This document shows positions 53,268 to 62,289 of a stretch of DNA of 64,000 bases, in pieces. The translations under genes and the position numbers were made by a program. The DNA lies in contig NZ_JADJNP010000002.1 in NCBI RefSeq assembly GCF_016714275.1, forward strand, positions 434,001 through 498,000. The letters run 5' to 3'. This stretch comes from Tessaracoccus sp. (lineage in GTDB: Bacteria; Actinomycetota; Actinomycetes; Propionibacteriales; Propionibacteriaceae). The notes under the pieces were generated by a model. It ran no database searches and was not told the origin of the DNA. It saw nothing but the letters and a program-made list of their open reading frames with translations. Position 1 is the first letter of the stretch. Every line of letters begins with the position of its first letter.

Positions 53268-53974
53268 TTGATCACTCCAAACAGGATGGCGAGGGGCATG
53301 ATCATGAAGCCGACGTAGAGGACGACGGCGACGACGATCGCGACGAGGTTCAGGACCTTGCGGGCCTCCGTGCTGGTGTTGGCGCCGAGGGTCGTGAGCG
53401 CGCTCCAGACGCCGTGACGGACGTGCATGCAGATCAGCACCATGCACAGCGCGTAGAACGCGACCATCCACCACTCCAGGAAGGCGTTCATCACCATTGT
53501 GTGCGGCTCGTGCGGGTCACCGCCGAACGACTTGGGGACGATCGTGAACTGAAGCAGGTGGAAGACGACGAAGAACGCGATGATGACGCCGCCCCAGCGC
53601 ATGGTCCTCGCCGAGTAGGTCTGGACGAGCCGCTTGCTGTTGACGTACTTGTCGCCCCGGTTGCGGATGGTGTCCCTCGACAGCGACGCCGCGGACCAGA
53701 TGTGCAGGACGATCGCAGCCAGGAGCGCGAAACGGAAGACCCAGATGAACTGCCCGGCCGGCATGATCGGAGCCATGATGCCGCCGTCGTCGGTCAGCCC
53801 CTTCAGCCAGTGCGCGTAGTGATCGTAAGCCTCGAAGCTCACGAACATCTTCAGATTGCCGTACATGTGCACGAGCAGGAATCCGATCATCACCAAGCCG
53901 GTCACCGCCATGATGACCTTCTTGATGACCGTCGAACGCAACGCTCGTTGATGAATGGTGAGTGTTGTTGCCAC
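53264..53974 (-). CDS. sdhC: Succinate dehydrogenase cytochrome b subunit (SdhC, b558 type)
   Basis: 236 residues with five predicted membrane spans, the type B single-subunit di-haem anchor. Candidate haem ligands are His in LLVHMYGNLKMF, IVLHIWSAASL, FFVVFHLLQFT and LICMHVRHGVW. GTG start at 53974 with a -10-like TAGAGT 6 nt upstream. First gene of sdhCAB. Confidence 0.95.
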
Positions 53975-53980
53975 GGGCTC

Positions 53981-53986
53981 ACTCTA
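53981..53986 (-). promoter_or_regulatory. sdhC -10 element, putatively leaderless
   Basis: Minus strand TAGAGT followed by 6 nt and the GTG start. The region 53987-54065 is unusually AT-rich for this window and contains TTAAGCGCGTAA, a near palindrome that could be a regulator site. Confidence 0.4.
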
Positions 53987-54065
53987 GCCAACAGGAGGGC
54001 CTCAATGGTGGTAGGGGGCAGGTTAAACCACGCTTCCGCAAAAACGAAATTACGCGCTTAAATCC

Positions 54066-54785
54066 TCACGTATTTTCGCTGCTGGCTAGGGGCGTTGCCA
54101 GATCGGGTCGTCGCTCCCTCGTGCGGGCCTCAGCCTGTTCCCGGCGCCACTTCGCGACCAGGCCGTGGTTCCCACTGAGGAGCACATCTGGCACCTCCCG
54201 GCCGCGCCAAACGGGCGGCTTCGTGTAGTTCGGATACTCGAGCAGCTGCGCGTTCCCGGCTGAGTGCGACTCCTCCCGCAGCGACTCCGGATTGCCCAGC
54301 ACGCCGGGCAGCAGCCGCACGACGGCCTCCGTGATCGCCAGCGCCGCGACCTCTCCCCCGCCCAGCACGTAGTCGCCGAGGCTCACCTCGACGACCTCGT
54401 ACCGCTCCTGGCAATAGTCGACGACGCGCTGGTCGATCCCCTCGTACCGGCCACACGCGAACACCAGCCGCTCCTTGGCCGCCAGTTCGTAGGCCAGCTC
54501 CTGCGTGAACGGTCGGCCGGCGGGCGTGGTGACGATCACCGTCATCGGCAGCGGCGATGCCTGCTCCAGCGCGTCGAGGGCCTCCCCCCACGGCTCCGGC
54601 TTCATCACCATGCCCGCGCCCCCGCCGTAGGGCGTGTCGTCGACGGTCCGGTGCCGGTCGTGGGTCCAGTCGCGCAGGTCATGCACGGCAACCTCGACGG
54701 TGTCTGCGGCGATGGCCTTGCCGACGAGGCTCAGCCCCAGCGGCGCGAAGTAGTCGGGGAAGATGCTGACGGCGTCGATCCTCAT
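54066..54785 (-). CDS. trmD: tRNA (guanine-N1)-methyltransferase
   Basis: 239 residues. Starts MRIDAVSIFPDYFAPLGLSL; knot motifs FACGRYEGIDQRVVDY and SLGDYVLGGGEVAALAITEA. Methylates G37 of tRNAs. The ATG overlaps the rimM stop (ATGA). Confidence 0.97.
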   Translation of the reverse strand: MRIDAVSIFPDYFAPLGLSLVGKAIAADTVEVAVHDLRDWTHDRHRTVDDTPYGGGAGMVMKPEPWGEALDALEQASPLPMTVIVTTPAGRPFTQELAYELAAKERLVFACGRYEGIDQRVVDYCQERYEVVEVSLGDYVLGGGEVAALAITEAVVRLLPGVLGNPESLREESHSAGNAQLLEYPNYTKPPVWRGREVPDVLLSGNHGLVAKWRREQAEARTRERRPDLATPLASSENT

Positions 54786-55303
54786 TCGTCGTCCTCCAGC
54801 AGACCCGCGACGTCAGCGAGGCGGACGTGCCCAGCCTCGACATCGACGACGGGAACGAGAGCCTGCACGAAGGGCACCATGCGCTCCTCGCCGGCGACAT
54901 CGCACACCAGCACGTCTTGCGCCGGGAGGTGAGCGACCTCGGTCACCGTTCCGACGGGCGTTCCGTCATGCCGCAGCACCGCGATGCCGACCAGCTGGCG
55001 GTCGAAGTACTCCTCGGGCTCGCTCGGCCGTTCAGCGGCCGGGACGCGGGTATGCAACAGCTGCCCTGTGAGCGGTTCGACGGCGGTCCTGTCGGGGTAG
55101 CCGACGAGCGTGACGGCCAGTCGGCCACGGTTCCAGCGCACGCCTGCGATCTCGACCTTCTTGCCCTTCTCGCCCAGCAGCAGTTTCGCTCCGGGAAAGA
55201 ACCTGCGCCCTGGCTCGTCGGTGCGCAGGTCGACGGCGATCTCGCCACGGATGCCGACCGCACGGCCGAACCGGCCGACAGTCACCTCGATGGTGTCAGT
55301 CAT
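54782..55303 (-). CDS. rimM: Ribosome maturation factor RimM
   Basis: 173 residues. The N-terminal RimM domain (VTVGRFGRAVGIRGEIAVDL, TDEPGRRFFPGA) and the PRC-barrel domain (EEYFDRQLVGIAVLRHDGTP) are both visible. Acts in 16S rRNA/30S maturation with S19. Part of rpsP-khpA-rimM-trmD. Confidence 0.95.
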   Translation of the reverse strand: MTDTIEVTVGRFGRAVGIRGEIAVDLRTDEPGRRFFPGAKLLLGEKGKKVEIAGVRWNRGRLAVTLVGYPDRTAVEPLTGQLLHTRVPAAERPSEPEEYFDRQLVGIAVLRHDGTPVGTVTEVAHLPAQDVLVCDVAGEERMVPFVQALVPVVDVEAGHVRLADVAGLLEDDE

Positions 55304-55369
55304 TTGGCCCTCCTCGGGAATGTGCGACGCCGGTCGAGCGATGTGCTCGACCGGCGTCGGTTGACTGCC

Positions 55370-55624
55370 TCAGCGGCGGCGGGGCCGATCCACGTCGACG
55401 AAGTCGACCCGGATCCCTTCCTTGCCCGCCAGCGCGCCGATCACGGTGCGCAGCGCCTGCGCGGTGCGGCCCTGACGGCCGATCACCTTGCCGACGTCCT
55501 CCGGATGCACGCGCACCTCGAGGAGCCGTCCGCGGCGCAGGTCCTTCTCCTTGACCGTCACGTCGTCGGGATTCGAGACGATTCCTGCGACGAGGTGCTC
55601 CAAGGCGTCGGCCAGCATGCTCAC
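55370..55624 (-). CDS. khpA: KH-domain RNA-binding protein KhpA
   Basis: 84 residues, single KH domain with GxxG loop VGKVIGRQGRTAQALRTVIG. The GTG start overlaps the rpsP stop (GTGA); ATG 55618 is the alternative. Standard position between rpsP and rimM. Confidence 0.95.
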   Translation of the reverse strand: MSMLADALEHLVAGIVSNPDDVTVKEKDLRRGRLLEVRVHPEDVGKVIGRQGRTAQALRTVIGALAGKEGIRVDFVDVDRPRRR

Positions 55625-56058
55625 TCGCCTTCGGCGGGGGCCTCGGCCTCGGCGGCGGGAGCCTCGACAGCCTCCGCCGCCTTCTTCTTGGCCTTCGAGA
55701 TGGCGGGCGCGGTGGCGCCGGCATCCTCGGCGAGGGCCTTGGCGAACTCGGCCTCGCGGTCACGGCGCTCCGGCTGCGGGTCGATGCCCGAAGGGCTGGT
55801 GTCGCCGGTGAACTTCTGCCAGTCGCCGGAGCGCTTGAAGATCGCGACGACGGCCTCGGTCGGCTGCGCGCCGACGCCCAGCCAGTACTGCGCGCGCTCG
55901 GAGTCGACGCGGATCACGCTCGGGTCGTTCTTCGGGTGGTACAGGCCGATCTCCTCGATGGCCTGGCCGTCGCGCTTGGCGCGCGAGTCGATGACGATGA
56001 TGCGGTAGTGGGGCGAGCGAATCTTGCCGAGACGCTTCAGGCGGATCTTGGTTGCCAC
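55621..56058 (-). CDS. rpsP: 30S ribosomal protein S16
   Basis: 145 residues. MATKIRLKRLGKIRSPHYRI and LYHPKNDPSVIRVDSERAQY are diagnostic. The C-terminal Ala/Glu-rich extension (about 60 residues, EAPAAEAEAPAEGE at the end) is usual in actinobacteria. GTG start behind AACAGGAG. Confidence 0.97.
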   Translation of the reverse strand: MATKIRLKRLGKIRSPHYRIIVIDSRAKRDGQAIEEIGLYHPKNDPSVIRVDSERAQYWLGVGAQPTEAVVAIFKRSGDWQKFTGDTSPSGIDPQPERRDREAEFAKALAEDAGATAPAISKAKKKAAEAVEAPAAEAEAPAEGE

Positions 56059-56203
56059 TGGTGTGGTTTCTCCTGTTACTCAGTGTGCCTGCGGCCGCAG
56101 GCGAGTGGATGGACGCGCCTATGCGTGTGGGGCACGCGCGGCGCAAACCTGAGGGACTCCCCCGCCCGCGTGAGAGGGCACGAACGAAGAAGGTGCAGCG
56201 GAC

Positions 56204-56212
56204 ATTGTGCCA
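56204..56212 (-). promoter_or_regulatory. Extended -10 promoter of rpsP
   Basis: Minus strand TGGCACAAT (in TCTGGCACAAT), one base different from the rplS element. The leader to the rpsP GTG would be about 140 nt. Confidence 0.45.
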
Positions 56213-56246
56213 GAGGTTCCCGGCTCGGCCCAAACACGCACCACGT

Positions 56247-56323
56247 TGACGGATAAGTGTGGCCAGATCGGGATTCTGGCTCTCAGGGCCGTCCCGCGCC
56301 TATCTCACCGCACTTATCGGTCA
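56247..56323. repeat. 13-bp inverted repeat between rpsP and the metallopeptidase gene
   Basis: TGACGGATAAGTG (56247-56259) and CACTTATCGGTCA (56311-56323) are inverted copies with one mismatch, 51 bp apart, in the divergent promoter region. Confidence 0.5.
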
Positions 56324-56353
56324 GGCTCCGAGGGTGCGGCTACGCTCGTCGAC

Positions 56354-56698
56354 GTGCAGATCTCCGCGGAAGCGTTCGAACTCCTGGTTGAGGAGGCGCT
56401 CGGCGAGCTTCCCGAGCAGCTCCTCCAGGGCATCGACAACCTGATCTTCGTCATCGAGGACGAACCGGAGGACGGCACCGACATGCTCGGCGTCTACGAC
56501 GGAACCGCGCTCACCGAGCGTGAGCAGTACGGCTTCGGCCAGCTCCCCGACCGCATCGTGTTGTTCCAGGGCCCGCTAACGCGCATGTGCCAGGACGAGG
56601 ACGAGCTGTACGACGAGATCTGGATCACCCTCGTGCACGAGTTGGGCCACTACCACGGCATCGAGGAGGAGAAGCTCCACGAGCTGGGCTGGGGCTGA
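56354..56698 (+). CDS. Small zincin-like metallopeptidase (PF06262-type)
   Basis: 114 residues. Zinc motif LVHELGHYHGIEEEKLHELG (HExxH plus a third ligand). Starts VQISAEAFELLVEEALGELP. Family members are cytoplasmic and of unknown substrate. The GTG at 56354 has no Shine-Dalgarno, but TACGCT stands 7 nt upstream, suggesting a leaderless mRNA. Confidence 0.88.
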   Translation: MQISAEAFELLVEEALGELPEQLLQGIDNLIFVIEDEPEDGTDMLGVYDGTALTEREQYGFGQLPDRIVLFQGPLTRMCQDEDELYDEIWITLVHELGHYHGIEEEKLHELGWG

Positions 56699-56701
56699 CC
56701 C

Positions 56702-57772
56702 TTATAGAACGCGGCCCCTCAGGACGCGGGCGACGGGACGATACAGCGTCGAGAGGTCCGCGCGCGGGTCGGCGTCGAGCACGATGAGGTCGGCGCTGGC
56801 GCCTGCGGTCAGCACGTCGGCGCCGAGCCAAGGGCGGGCACGCCAGCTCGCGGCGCCGAGGGCGAACTCCGCACCGCCGACCTCCGCCAACTCCGCGATC
56901 TCCTCGCGGATGGAGCCGTGCGCCACGACGGTGCCGGCGTCGGTGCCCGAGTAGACAGCGACGCCCGCGTCGACGGCCTTCCCGATGGTGTCCTTCCTGC
57001 GCTCGTACAGATCCGTCATGTGCGTGTAATAGGCCGGGAACTTTTCCTTGGCGGGCGCCGCGTACTGCGGGAACCGCGCCAGGTTGATCATCGTGGGCAC
57101 CAGAGCCGTGCCGCGCGCGACCATCTGGGCGATGACGTCGTCGGACATGCCGGTGCCGTGCTCGATGCAGTCGATGCCCGCGGCCACCAGTTCGGCGACG
57201 GCCTGCTCGCCGAAGCAGTGCGCGGTGACCCGAGCGCCCTCCTCGTGGGCCACGGCGATGGCCTGGGCCGCGACGTCGGCCGGCCAGAGCGGCGCCAGGT
57301 CGCCGACGGCGCGGTCGATCCAGTCTCCGACCAGCTTGACCCATCCGTCGCCCGAACGCGCCTCGTGCCGGACCTGCGCGACCAGGTCCTCTGGCTCCAC
57401 CTCGGCGCCCAGGTTCCGCAGATAGCGCTTGGGCCGGGCCACGTGCCGGCCGGCGCGGACCAGCCGCGGGAGAGCGTCGTCGGACTGGACCCAGCGCGTA
57501 TCCGAGGGCGACCCGGCATCCCGGATCAGCATGGTGCCTGCGGCGAGGTCGGCGAGCGCCTGCGCGCGGATCGTCTCGGGGCTGACGGCGCCCTCGGCGG
57601 AAAGCCCGATGTGGCAGTGCGCGTCCACCAGGCCAGGAATGATCCAGGCATCGGTGGCGATGGTGTCGGCGTCCGGGACCGGCTCATGCTGCAGGACGCC
57701 GTCGGCGATCCAGAGGTCGACGACCTCGTCGTCGGGGAGCAGGTGGCCGCGGATATGGAGGGCGCCGTTCAT
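56702..57772 (-). CDS. Amidohydrolase family protein
   Basis: 356 residues. Metal site WIIPGLVDAHCHIGLSAEG (HxH), then GARVTAHCFGEQAV, DCIEHGTGM and YSGTDAGTVVAHG (the conserved Asp), and a C-terminal beta-sandwich ADLIVLDADPRADLSTLYRP. Imidazolonepropionase/prolidase-like subgroup; substrate unknown. It is 9 bp downstream of the O-antigen-ligase-like gene and may be co-transcribed. Confidence 0.88.
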   Translation of the reverse strand: MNGALHIRGHLLPDDEVVDLWIADGVLQHEPVPDADTIATDAWIIPGLVDAHCHIGLSAEGAVSPETIRAQALADLAAGTMLIRDAGSPSDTRWVQSDDALPRLVRAGRHVARPKRYLRNLGAEVEPEDLVAQVRHEARSGDGWVKLVGDWIDRAVGDLAPLWPADVAAQAIAVAHEEGARVTAHCFGEQAVAELVAAGIDCIEHGTGMSDDVIAQMVARGTALVPTMINLARFPQYAAPAKEKFPAYYTHMTDLYERRKDTIGKAVDAGVAVYSGTDAGTVVAHGSIREEIAELAEVGGAEFALGAASWRARPWLGADVLTAGASADLIVLDADPRADLSTLYRPVARVLRGRVL

Positions 57773-57781
57773 GCGGCCAGC

Positions 57782-59413
57782 CTATCGCCGCGCATCGGCC
57801 TCGGCCCGGGCGGCCTCGGCGAGACGGGCCTCGCCCATCCGCTCGTACGCGACGACGAGCGCATCCCATGCAGTGGGGTCGTCGGGCCTCAGCTCCGTGA
57901 CCCGCACGAGGGCCTCGACGGCGCCGTCCATGTCGCCGGAGACGGCCCGCGCGTCGGCCAGCCAGAGCCAGGTGTCGGAGTTGGTGGGTGCGTGGTCGAT
58001 GACTGCGTAGAGCGTGCGGACGGCGTCGTCAGCGTGGCCAGCCAGCAGTTGGGCGTTGCCTAGGGTCTGAGCGCACTCAGTCGACCGGGGCAGCCTGTCG
58101 CAGGCTGTGCTCAGCGCGGAAAGGGCCGGTGCAGGGTCGGCCTCGCCCTGCTCCGCGAAGCTCACGAGCGCGTAGCCGCCGCGCCTCACGAAGTCGGGAT
58201 CCCAGGACTTTGACGAGATGGTCGCCACGAGTCGTACGCCCGCGCCCGACTCCGTCGCGGCGAGCCGTTCGATGTCGCCCGCCAGCCGCTCCTCGGAGAC
58301 CATCGTGAGGACACCGACGACCGCCGCCCACGCGGCGACCACCAGCAGCGCCGTCACCCAGGGCCAGGCTCGCCGCGCACGCGCCGCGAGCGCGCCGCCG
58401 AGGCACATCAACAGCGGACCGAGCGCCCACAGGGTCGTGAAGTGGAAGCACAGCGCGACTCCTGCGCCGAGGCTTGCGAGCAGGCAGGCCCGCGCCCAGT
58501 CGGAGCGGGCGCGCAGCAGCAGGACGACCACGACGACGACCGCAGCCAGCGCCGCCACCGCACCGAGGATGCCCGTCGAGGCAAGGACCTGGAGGACGAC
58601 GTTGTGGGGCGAGTCCGGCGGGTTCTCGGGCCCGACCATCCGCGCCCACTGCTCCGTATGGAACGCGCCGATCTCGTCGACGAACCTCGAGGGCCCCGCC
58701 CCCGTCATCGGCCGGTCGCCCACGAGCGCAAGCGTCTCGCGCCACATCAGCAGGCGGCCGTCGGCTGTCCGGAAAGCGAGGCCCTCTCCCAGGAGCCGCG
58801 ACCGCGTGCCCGGCACCGCAAGCACGACGGCGGCCGCAGCGAGCAGCATGCCGCCGGCCCATGCCCCGGTGCGCCACCGTCGAGCAGTCGCCAGCAGGAC
58901 GACGGCGCCCGCGACGATCGCCACGAGGCCGAACCACCCACCTCGGGACCCGCTCAGGAGAACGACGAACGCGGCGGCACCGGTGCCCGCCCACAGCCAG
59001 GCATATCTGTATGTCAGCGCATGCCACAGCAGGACGCCGAACCCGGTCAGCCCGACGACGGCGAGGTCTGACGCGTTGCCGACGGAGGTCGCGACCCGCG
59101 CCCCGCCCTGCGCCGTCTCCCACACGACCTGCGTCAGCAGGACGGCCTGGAGCGCGGCGAGCGCGAGCAAAGCCTGCTGCAGCCGCTGCCCGCAGATGAC
59201 GACGGCGCCGGCGGCGGCTAGGCCGACGTACAGCAGCAGCATCCCGATTCCCTCGTAGCGCGGGAAACGCCCCATCAGAGAGAGCACCGGGGTCGCGCCC
59301 AGAAGCGCGGCGGCGACGAACGCCGCGAGCCCCGCTCCAGCGGCGAGCAGAACGCGGTGGTCGAGGAAGCTGCGGGTCCCACGCAGCACGACGGCGGCCG
59401 CAACCAGAACCAC
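57782..59413 (-). CDS. O-antigen-ligase-like polytopic membrane protein with C-terminal TPR
   Basis: 543 residues from the GTG at 59413. About ten hydrophobic segments with the Wzy_C/RfaL-type loop GPENPPDSPHNVVLQVLAST, then a soluble tail with TPR-like pairs (AQTLGNAQLLAGHADDAVRT, WLWLADARAVSGDMDGAVEA). Upstream of the GTG the same frame continues for about 50 codons with a plausible first membrane segment (AIAVWAGILLLPLAEF) but no start codon; an ATG at 59550 is out of frame. Either the N-terminus is shorter, or there is a frameshift near 59530-59550. Likely polymer ligation at the cell envelope. Confidence 0.75.
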   Translation of the reverse strand: MVLVAAAVVLRGTRSFLDHRVLLAAGAGLAAFVAAALLGATPVLSLMGRFPRYEGIGMLLLYVGLAAAGAVVICGQRLQQALLALAALQAVLLTQVVWETAQGGARVATSVGNASDLAVVGLTGFGVLLWHALTYRYAWLWAGTGAAAFVVLLSGSRGGWFGLVAIVAGAVVLLATARRWRTGAWAGGMLLAAAAVVLAVPGTRSRLLGEGLAFRTADGRLLMWRETLALVGDRPMTGAGPSRFVDEIGAFHTEQWARMVGPENPPDSPHNVVLQVLASTGILGAVAALAAVVVVVVLLLRARSDWARACLLASLGAGVALCFHFTTLWALGPLLMCLGGALAARARRAWPWVTALLVVAAWAAVVGVLTMVSEERLAGDIERLAATESGAGVRLVATISSKSWDPDFVRRGGYALVSFAEQGEADPAPALSALSTACDRLPRSTECAQTLGNAQLLAGHADDAVRTLYAVIDHAPTNSDTWLWLADARAVSGDMDGAVEALVRVTELRPDDPTAWDALVVAYERMGEARLAEAARAEADARR

Positions 59414-59567
59414 CGCGGAGACGACGAGGCGGAGCGCTACCCCAGGGTCGGCACCCCACCGGAACTCGGCAAGCGGCAGCAGCAGGATCCCCGCCCAGAC
59501 CGCGATCGCGGACGCGACCGGAGCGGCTGGGCGGGGATCCCGCGACTCATGCGAAGCTATCGACGCC

Positions 59568-61982
59568 TCACTTCACCTTGGACGTGGCCTTCGAGGTCGT
59601 AGACACCGGCTTGCACCCCGCCTTCGACCCCTTCACCTTCACGCTGATCTTCTTCCCCTTGTCGGACGAGGTCACCGTGTACGAGGACTTCTTCGCGCCC
59701 TTGATGCTCTTCCCGTTCCGCAGCCACTGGTAGGTGAACGTCGGCTTCGGAGACCACGTCCCTGCCTTGGCCTTCAGCTTTGAGCCGACCTTCGCCGTCC
59801 CCGACACCTTCGGCGTCGCCGACTTCGCGAACGTCTTCAACGAGACCTTGATCTTCCCCGATGCCGCGCTCTTGCCGTCCAGCGCCTGGGCCTCCTGGCC
59901 CTTCTTCAGTCCGGTGCGCGCCGGATCGTCGGTCGCCTTCACCGTCCACGTGTACGTGCCCGCCTTCACCGGGACGCCCTTCGTGTCCTTCCCGTCCCAG
60001 CCCACCCCGCGGTACGAACCATCGGCCGTGGCGGGCAGCTTCACCGTCGCAACCAGCTTCTTCTTCGCATCCCGGATCTCCAGCTTGCCCTTCAGCAACG
60101 GCTTGCTGAAATCGATCTCCGGCGTCCAGGCGTCCCCGGACTTGATCGACGACTTCGCCACGACACCCAGCATCCGCGGCGCGGACTTCCCCCCGAAGTC
60201 GAGCGTCTCCACCCGCACCTTGTCCGGCCGTTGCGTCTCCACGGCGTACGCAACACGGTTGTTGGTCGCTGCCTCGACTCTGCCACCGTGCCAGGTCAGC
60301 TTGTCGGTCACCGGATTCACGATGGCGTCGTCAAAGGCGAGCAAGCCATCTGTGATCTCCCCTGATGTCGTCGGGATGCCAGCCTTGAGCTGCCTCGCCT
60401 TCTTGGCGCCCTTGCCGTCGGTCACATAGTTCCACTCGAAAAGCTCGATCTTGTCGCGCGTCTCGTCGTAGGTGGTGTAGTAGGCGAGGTCGCCCCAGAG
60501 CCCAGTCGCTCGAATGCTCTTCACTGACCGCGACGCGATGGTCTTTCCAGACTCCACATCCACCACCCTGAGAGCACGATCGCTTTGGACCAGCGCCCTG
60601 GGTCCGAAGACGTCCACGATCTTGTCGGCGGTGCTCAGGAGCGTCTTGCCGTCGGTCCGCTTCACGTACGAACGGTCCACGGCGAAGTCCGTGTAGGTGA
60701 CGTATGGCCCTGACATCCGCCCCGCGGTTGCGCGGGCGGGAAGGAAGGCCTTCTTGGTGACCTTGGCCCTGTCGAGGAGGGTGTTGCCCACCACTGCGCG
60801 CGCCGCCGACGCAGACACATCGCGGCCAGCCGACAGTTGCTTGGGGGCGCCCACCTTCTTGCCATCCGACTGGATCCGAGAGATCGTGCCGCCGGTGCGT
60901 GAGACCAGGTAGAGATCAGCGCCACCCAGCGCTATCTTCGCCCAGGTCTTTACCTTCGGCAGCTTCCCGACGTTGCCCTGACGACCCGTCGCGCCCATCC
61001 GGAAGATGCTCCCCGAGGCGTCCGCGCAGGCAATCTGCTCATCGGCCCACCCACAGTCGCCCGTGAACGTCCAGGCCGACTTCTTGGTTGCGATGTCGTA
61101 GAACCGGTAGGTGGGAACCGCGCCTTGGTCCTGCGGCGTGGTCAGGACTCCCCCACCGAGGAATCCTTCGACGACGAACTTCCCGGTGAGGCATCTGTCC
61201 GCGCCCCCGGCCAACGGCCGACGACACACGCGTGCTTCCTCAGTGTCATAGTCGTGTTCGACGTAGGTCACCGCGCCGTCGGCATAGGCCTCGATCCGGA
61301 GTTGGTCACCGTCAAAGGTCGCCAACTGGGTGCCTGCACAGGTGTCGAACAGCACGGTCCAGGCGGACGGCTGCGGCTCCCACTCCTCGGCGTACCACGA
61401 GACCCGACAGCCATCGACGTAGCCGATACGGACGCTGCCGCCGCGTACTGTGTCCAGCAAACTCCGGGCGCCGTCGGACGCTTGGTACCACACCTCTCGG
61501 TCCGAGCCCACCTCCTGGAGGTAGACGACGCCGTTCTCCTGATGGACAACGCGCCAGCTGTCCTCAGGCACCGCTGGCATCTTCTCCGGCTTCGCGCCCT
61601 TCTTCAGCTTGACGCGCGCATGTACCGACTCCGTGGTGTAGCCCACGAAGGCGTTCTGGGTGTTCATCGCCACAAAGTCGCGGGTCCACACCGACTCCGG
61701 CACGTCGACGTCGAACCAGGACTTTCCATCCTCGGTCGCCATCCAGCCGTAGTCCATGGGGATCAGCGTTCCGTTCGCGCCAAACGGGATCGGCGTCGCC
61801 ACCGCGGTCCCCACCGGCAGCGGCACGTCGACCTTTGCCTTCACCGCTGCCTCTGCAGGCTGCGCGATCGCACCGCCCAGGGCTAAGGCACCGGCCATCG
61901 CGACGGCGGCGATGCGGCGCCCTGCGCGAGCTGCTCCCGTTAACGGCCGCACCGGCATGGGCTCAACAGGTTCGCTCTTCAT
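59568..61982 (-). CDS. Large secreted protein with FlgD-type and C-terminal Ig-like domains
   Basis: 804 residues. Signal peptide (RRIAAVAMAGALALGGAIAQ, likely cleavage after PAEA), then a long beta-rich region of WD/propeller-like repeats (residues about 50-600), a FlgD-like domain (VGWDGKDTKGVPVKAGTYTW) and an Ig-like module typical of actinobacterial surface proteins (GSKLKAKAGTWSPKPTFTYQ, WLRNGKSIKGAKKSSYTVTS). Lys-rich C-terminus, no LPXTG. Start ATG behind GGGGAGGACCT. Role unknown; perhaps cell-surface binding. Confidence 0.85.
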   Translation of the reverse strand: MKSEPVEPMPVRPLTGAARAGRRIAAVAMAGALALGGAIAQPAEAAVKAKVDVPLPVGTAVATPIPFGANGTLIPMDYGWMATEDGKSWFDVDVPESVWTRDFVAMNTQNAFVGYTTESVHARVKLKKGAKPEKMPAVPEDSWRVVHQENGVVYLQEVGSDREVWYQASDGARSLLDTVRGGSVRIGYVDGCRVSWYAEEWEPQPSAWTVLFDTCAGTQLATFDGDQLRIEAYADGAVTYVEHDYDTEEARVCRRPLAGGADRCLTGKFVVEGFLGGGVLTTPQDQGAVPTYRFYDIATKKSAWTFTGDCGWADEQIACADASGSIFRMGATGRQGNVGKLPKVKTWAKIALGGADLYLVSRTGGTISRIQSDGKKVGAPKQLSAGRDVSASAARAVVGNTLLDRAKVTKKAFLPARATAGRMSGPYVTYTDFAVDRSYVKRTDGKTLLSTADKIVDVFGPRALVQSDRALRVVDVESGKTIASRSVKSIRATGLWGDLAYYTTYDETRDKIELFEWNYVTDGKGAKKARQLKAGIPTTSGEITDGLLAFDDAIVNPVTDKLTWHGGRVEAATNNRVAYAVETQRPDKVRVETLDFGGKSAPRMLGVVAKSSIKSGDAWTPEIDFSKPLLKGKLEIRDAKKKLVATVKLPATADGSYRGVGWDGKDTKGVPVKAGTYTWTVKATDDPARTGLKKGQEAQALDGKSAASGKIKVSLKTFAKSATPKVSGTAKVGSKLKAKAGTWSPKPTFTYQWLRNGKSIKGAKKSSYTVTSSDKGKKISVKVKGSKAGCKPVSTTSKATSKVK

Positions 61983-62289
61983 AGGTCCTCCCCGAGGCGG
62001 CCGCTTCTCGGCCGACGACGCGGACTCTCGTCGTCCGCTGGGAGGAACTTAGCGCCTCCAAGGAACCACGAGCACTCGGGGTACTTTAGGACCCGGACAC
62101 CCACATCCTCCTTGGAGGAGACTAGGGCCCTTACGAAAGCGGAAGGTGGCCTACTGCGCAGCGCCCTGGCACGCCGTCTGCTTCGTTGCACTCGTCGACG
62201 GGAGGGTGGACATACTCGTCGAGATACGGGGGTCGTATCTCATCCCGCCTGGCACGTCCTCGCCGGAGGAGGCATTGTTCAGCACGCTC
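61983..62289. other. Intergenic region between ffh and the secreted protein gene
   Basis: 307 bp without a supportable gene. Contains a small hairpin GAGATACG/CGTATCTC (62221-62241), 48 nt after the ffh stop on the minus strand, a possible weak terminator, and the Shine-Dalgarno of the secreted protein gene next to 61983. No convincing -35/-10 pair found. Confidence 0.5.
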
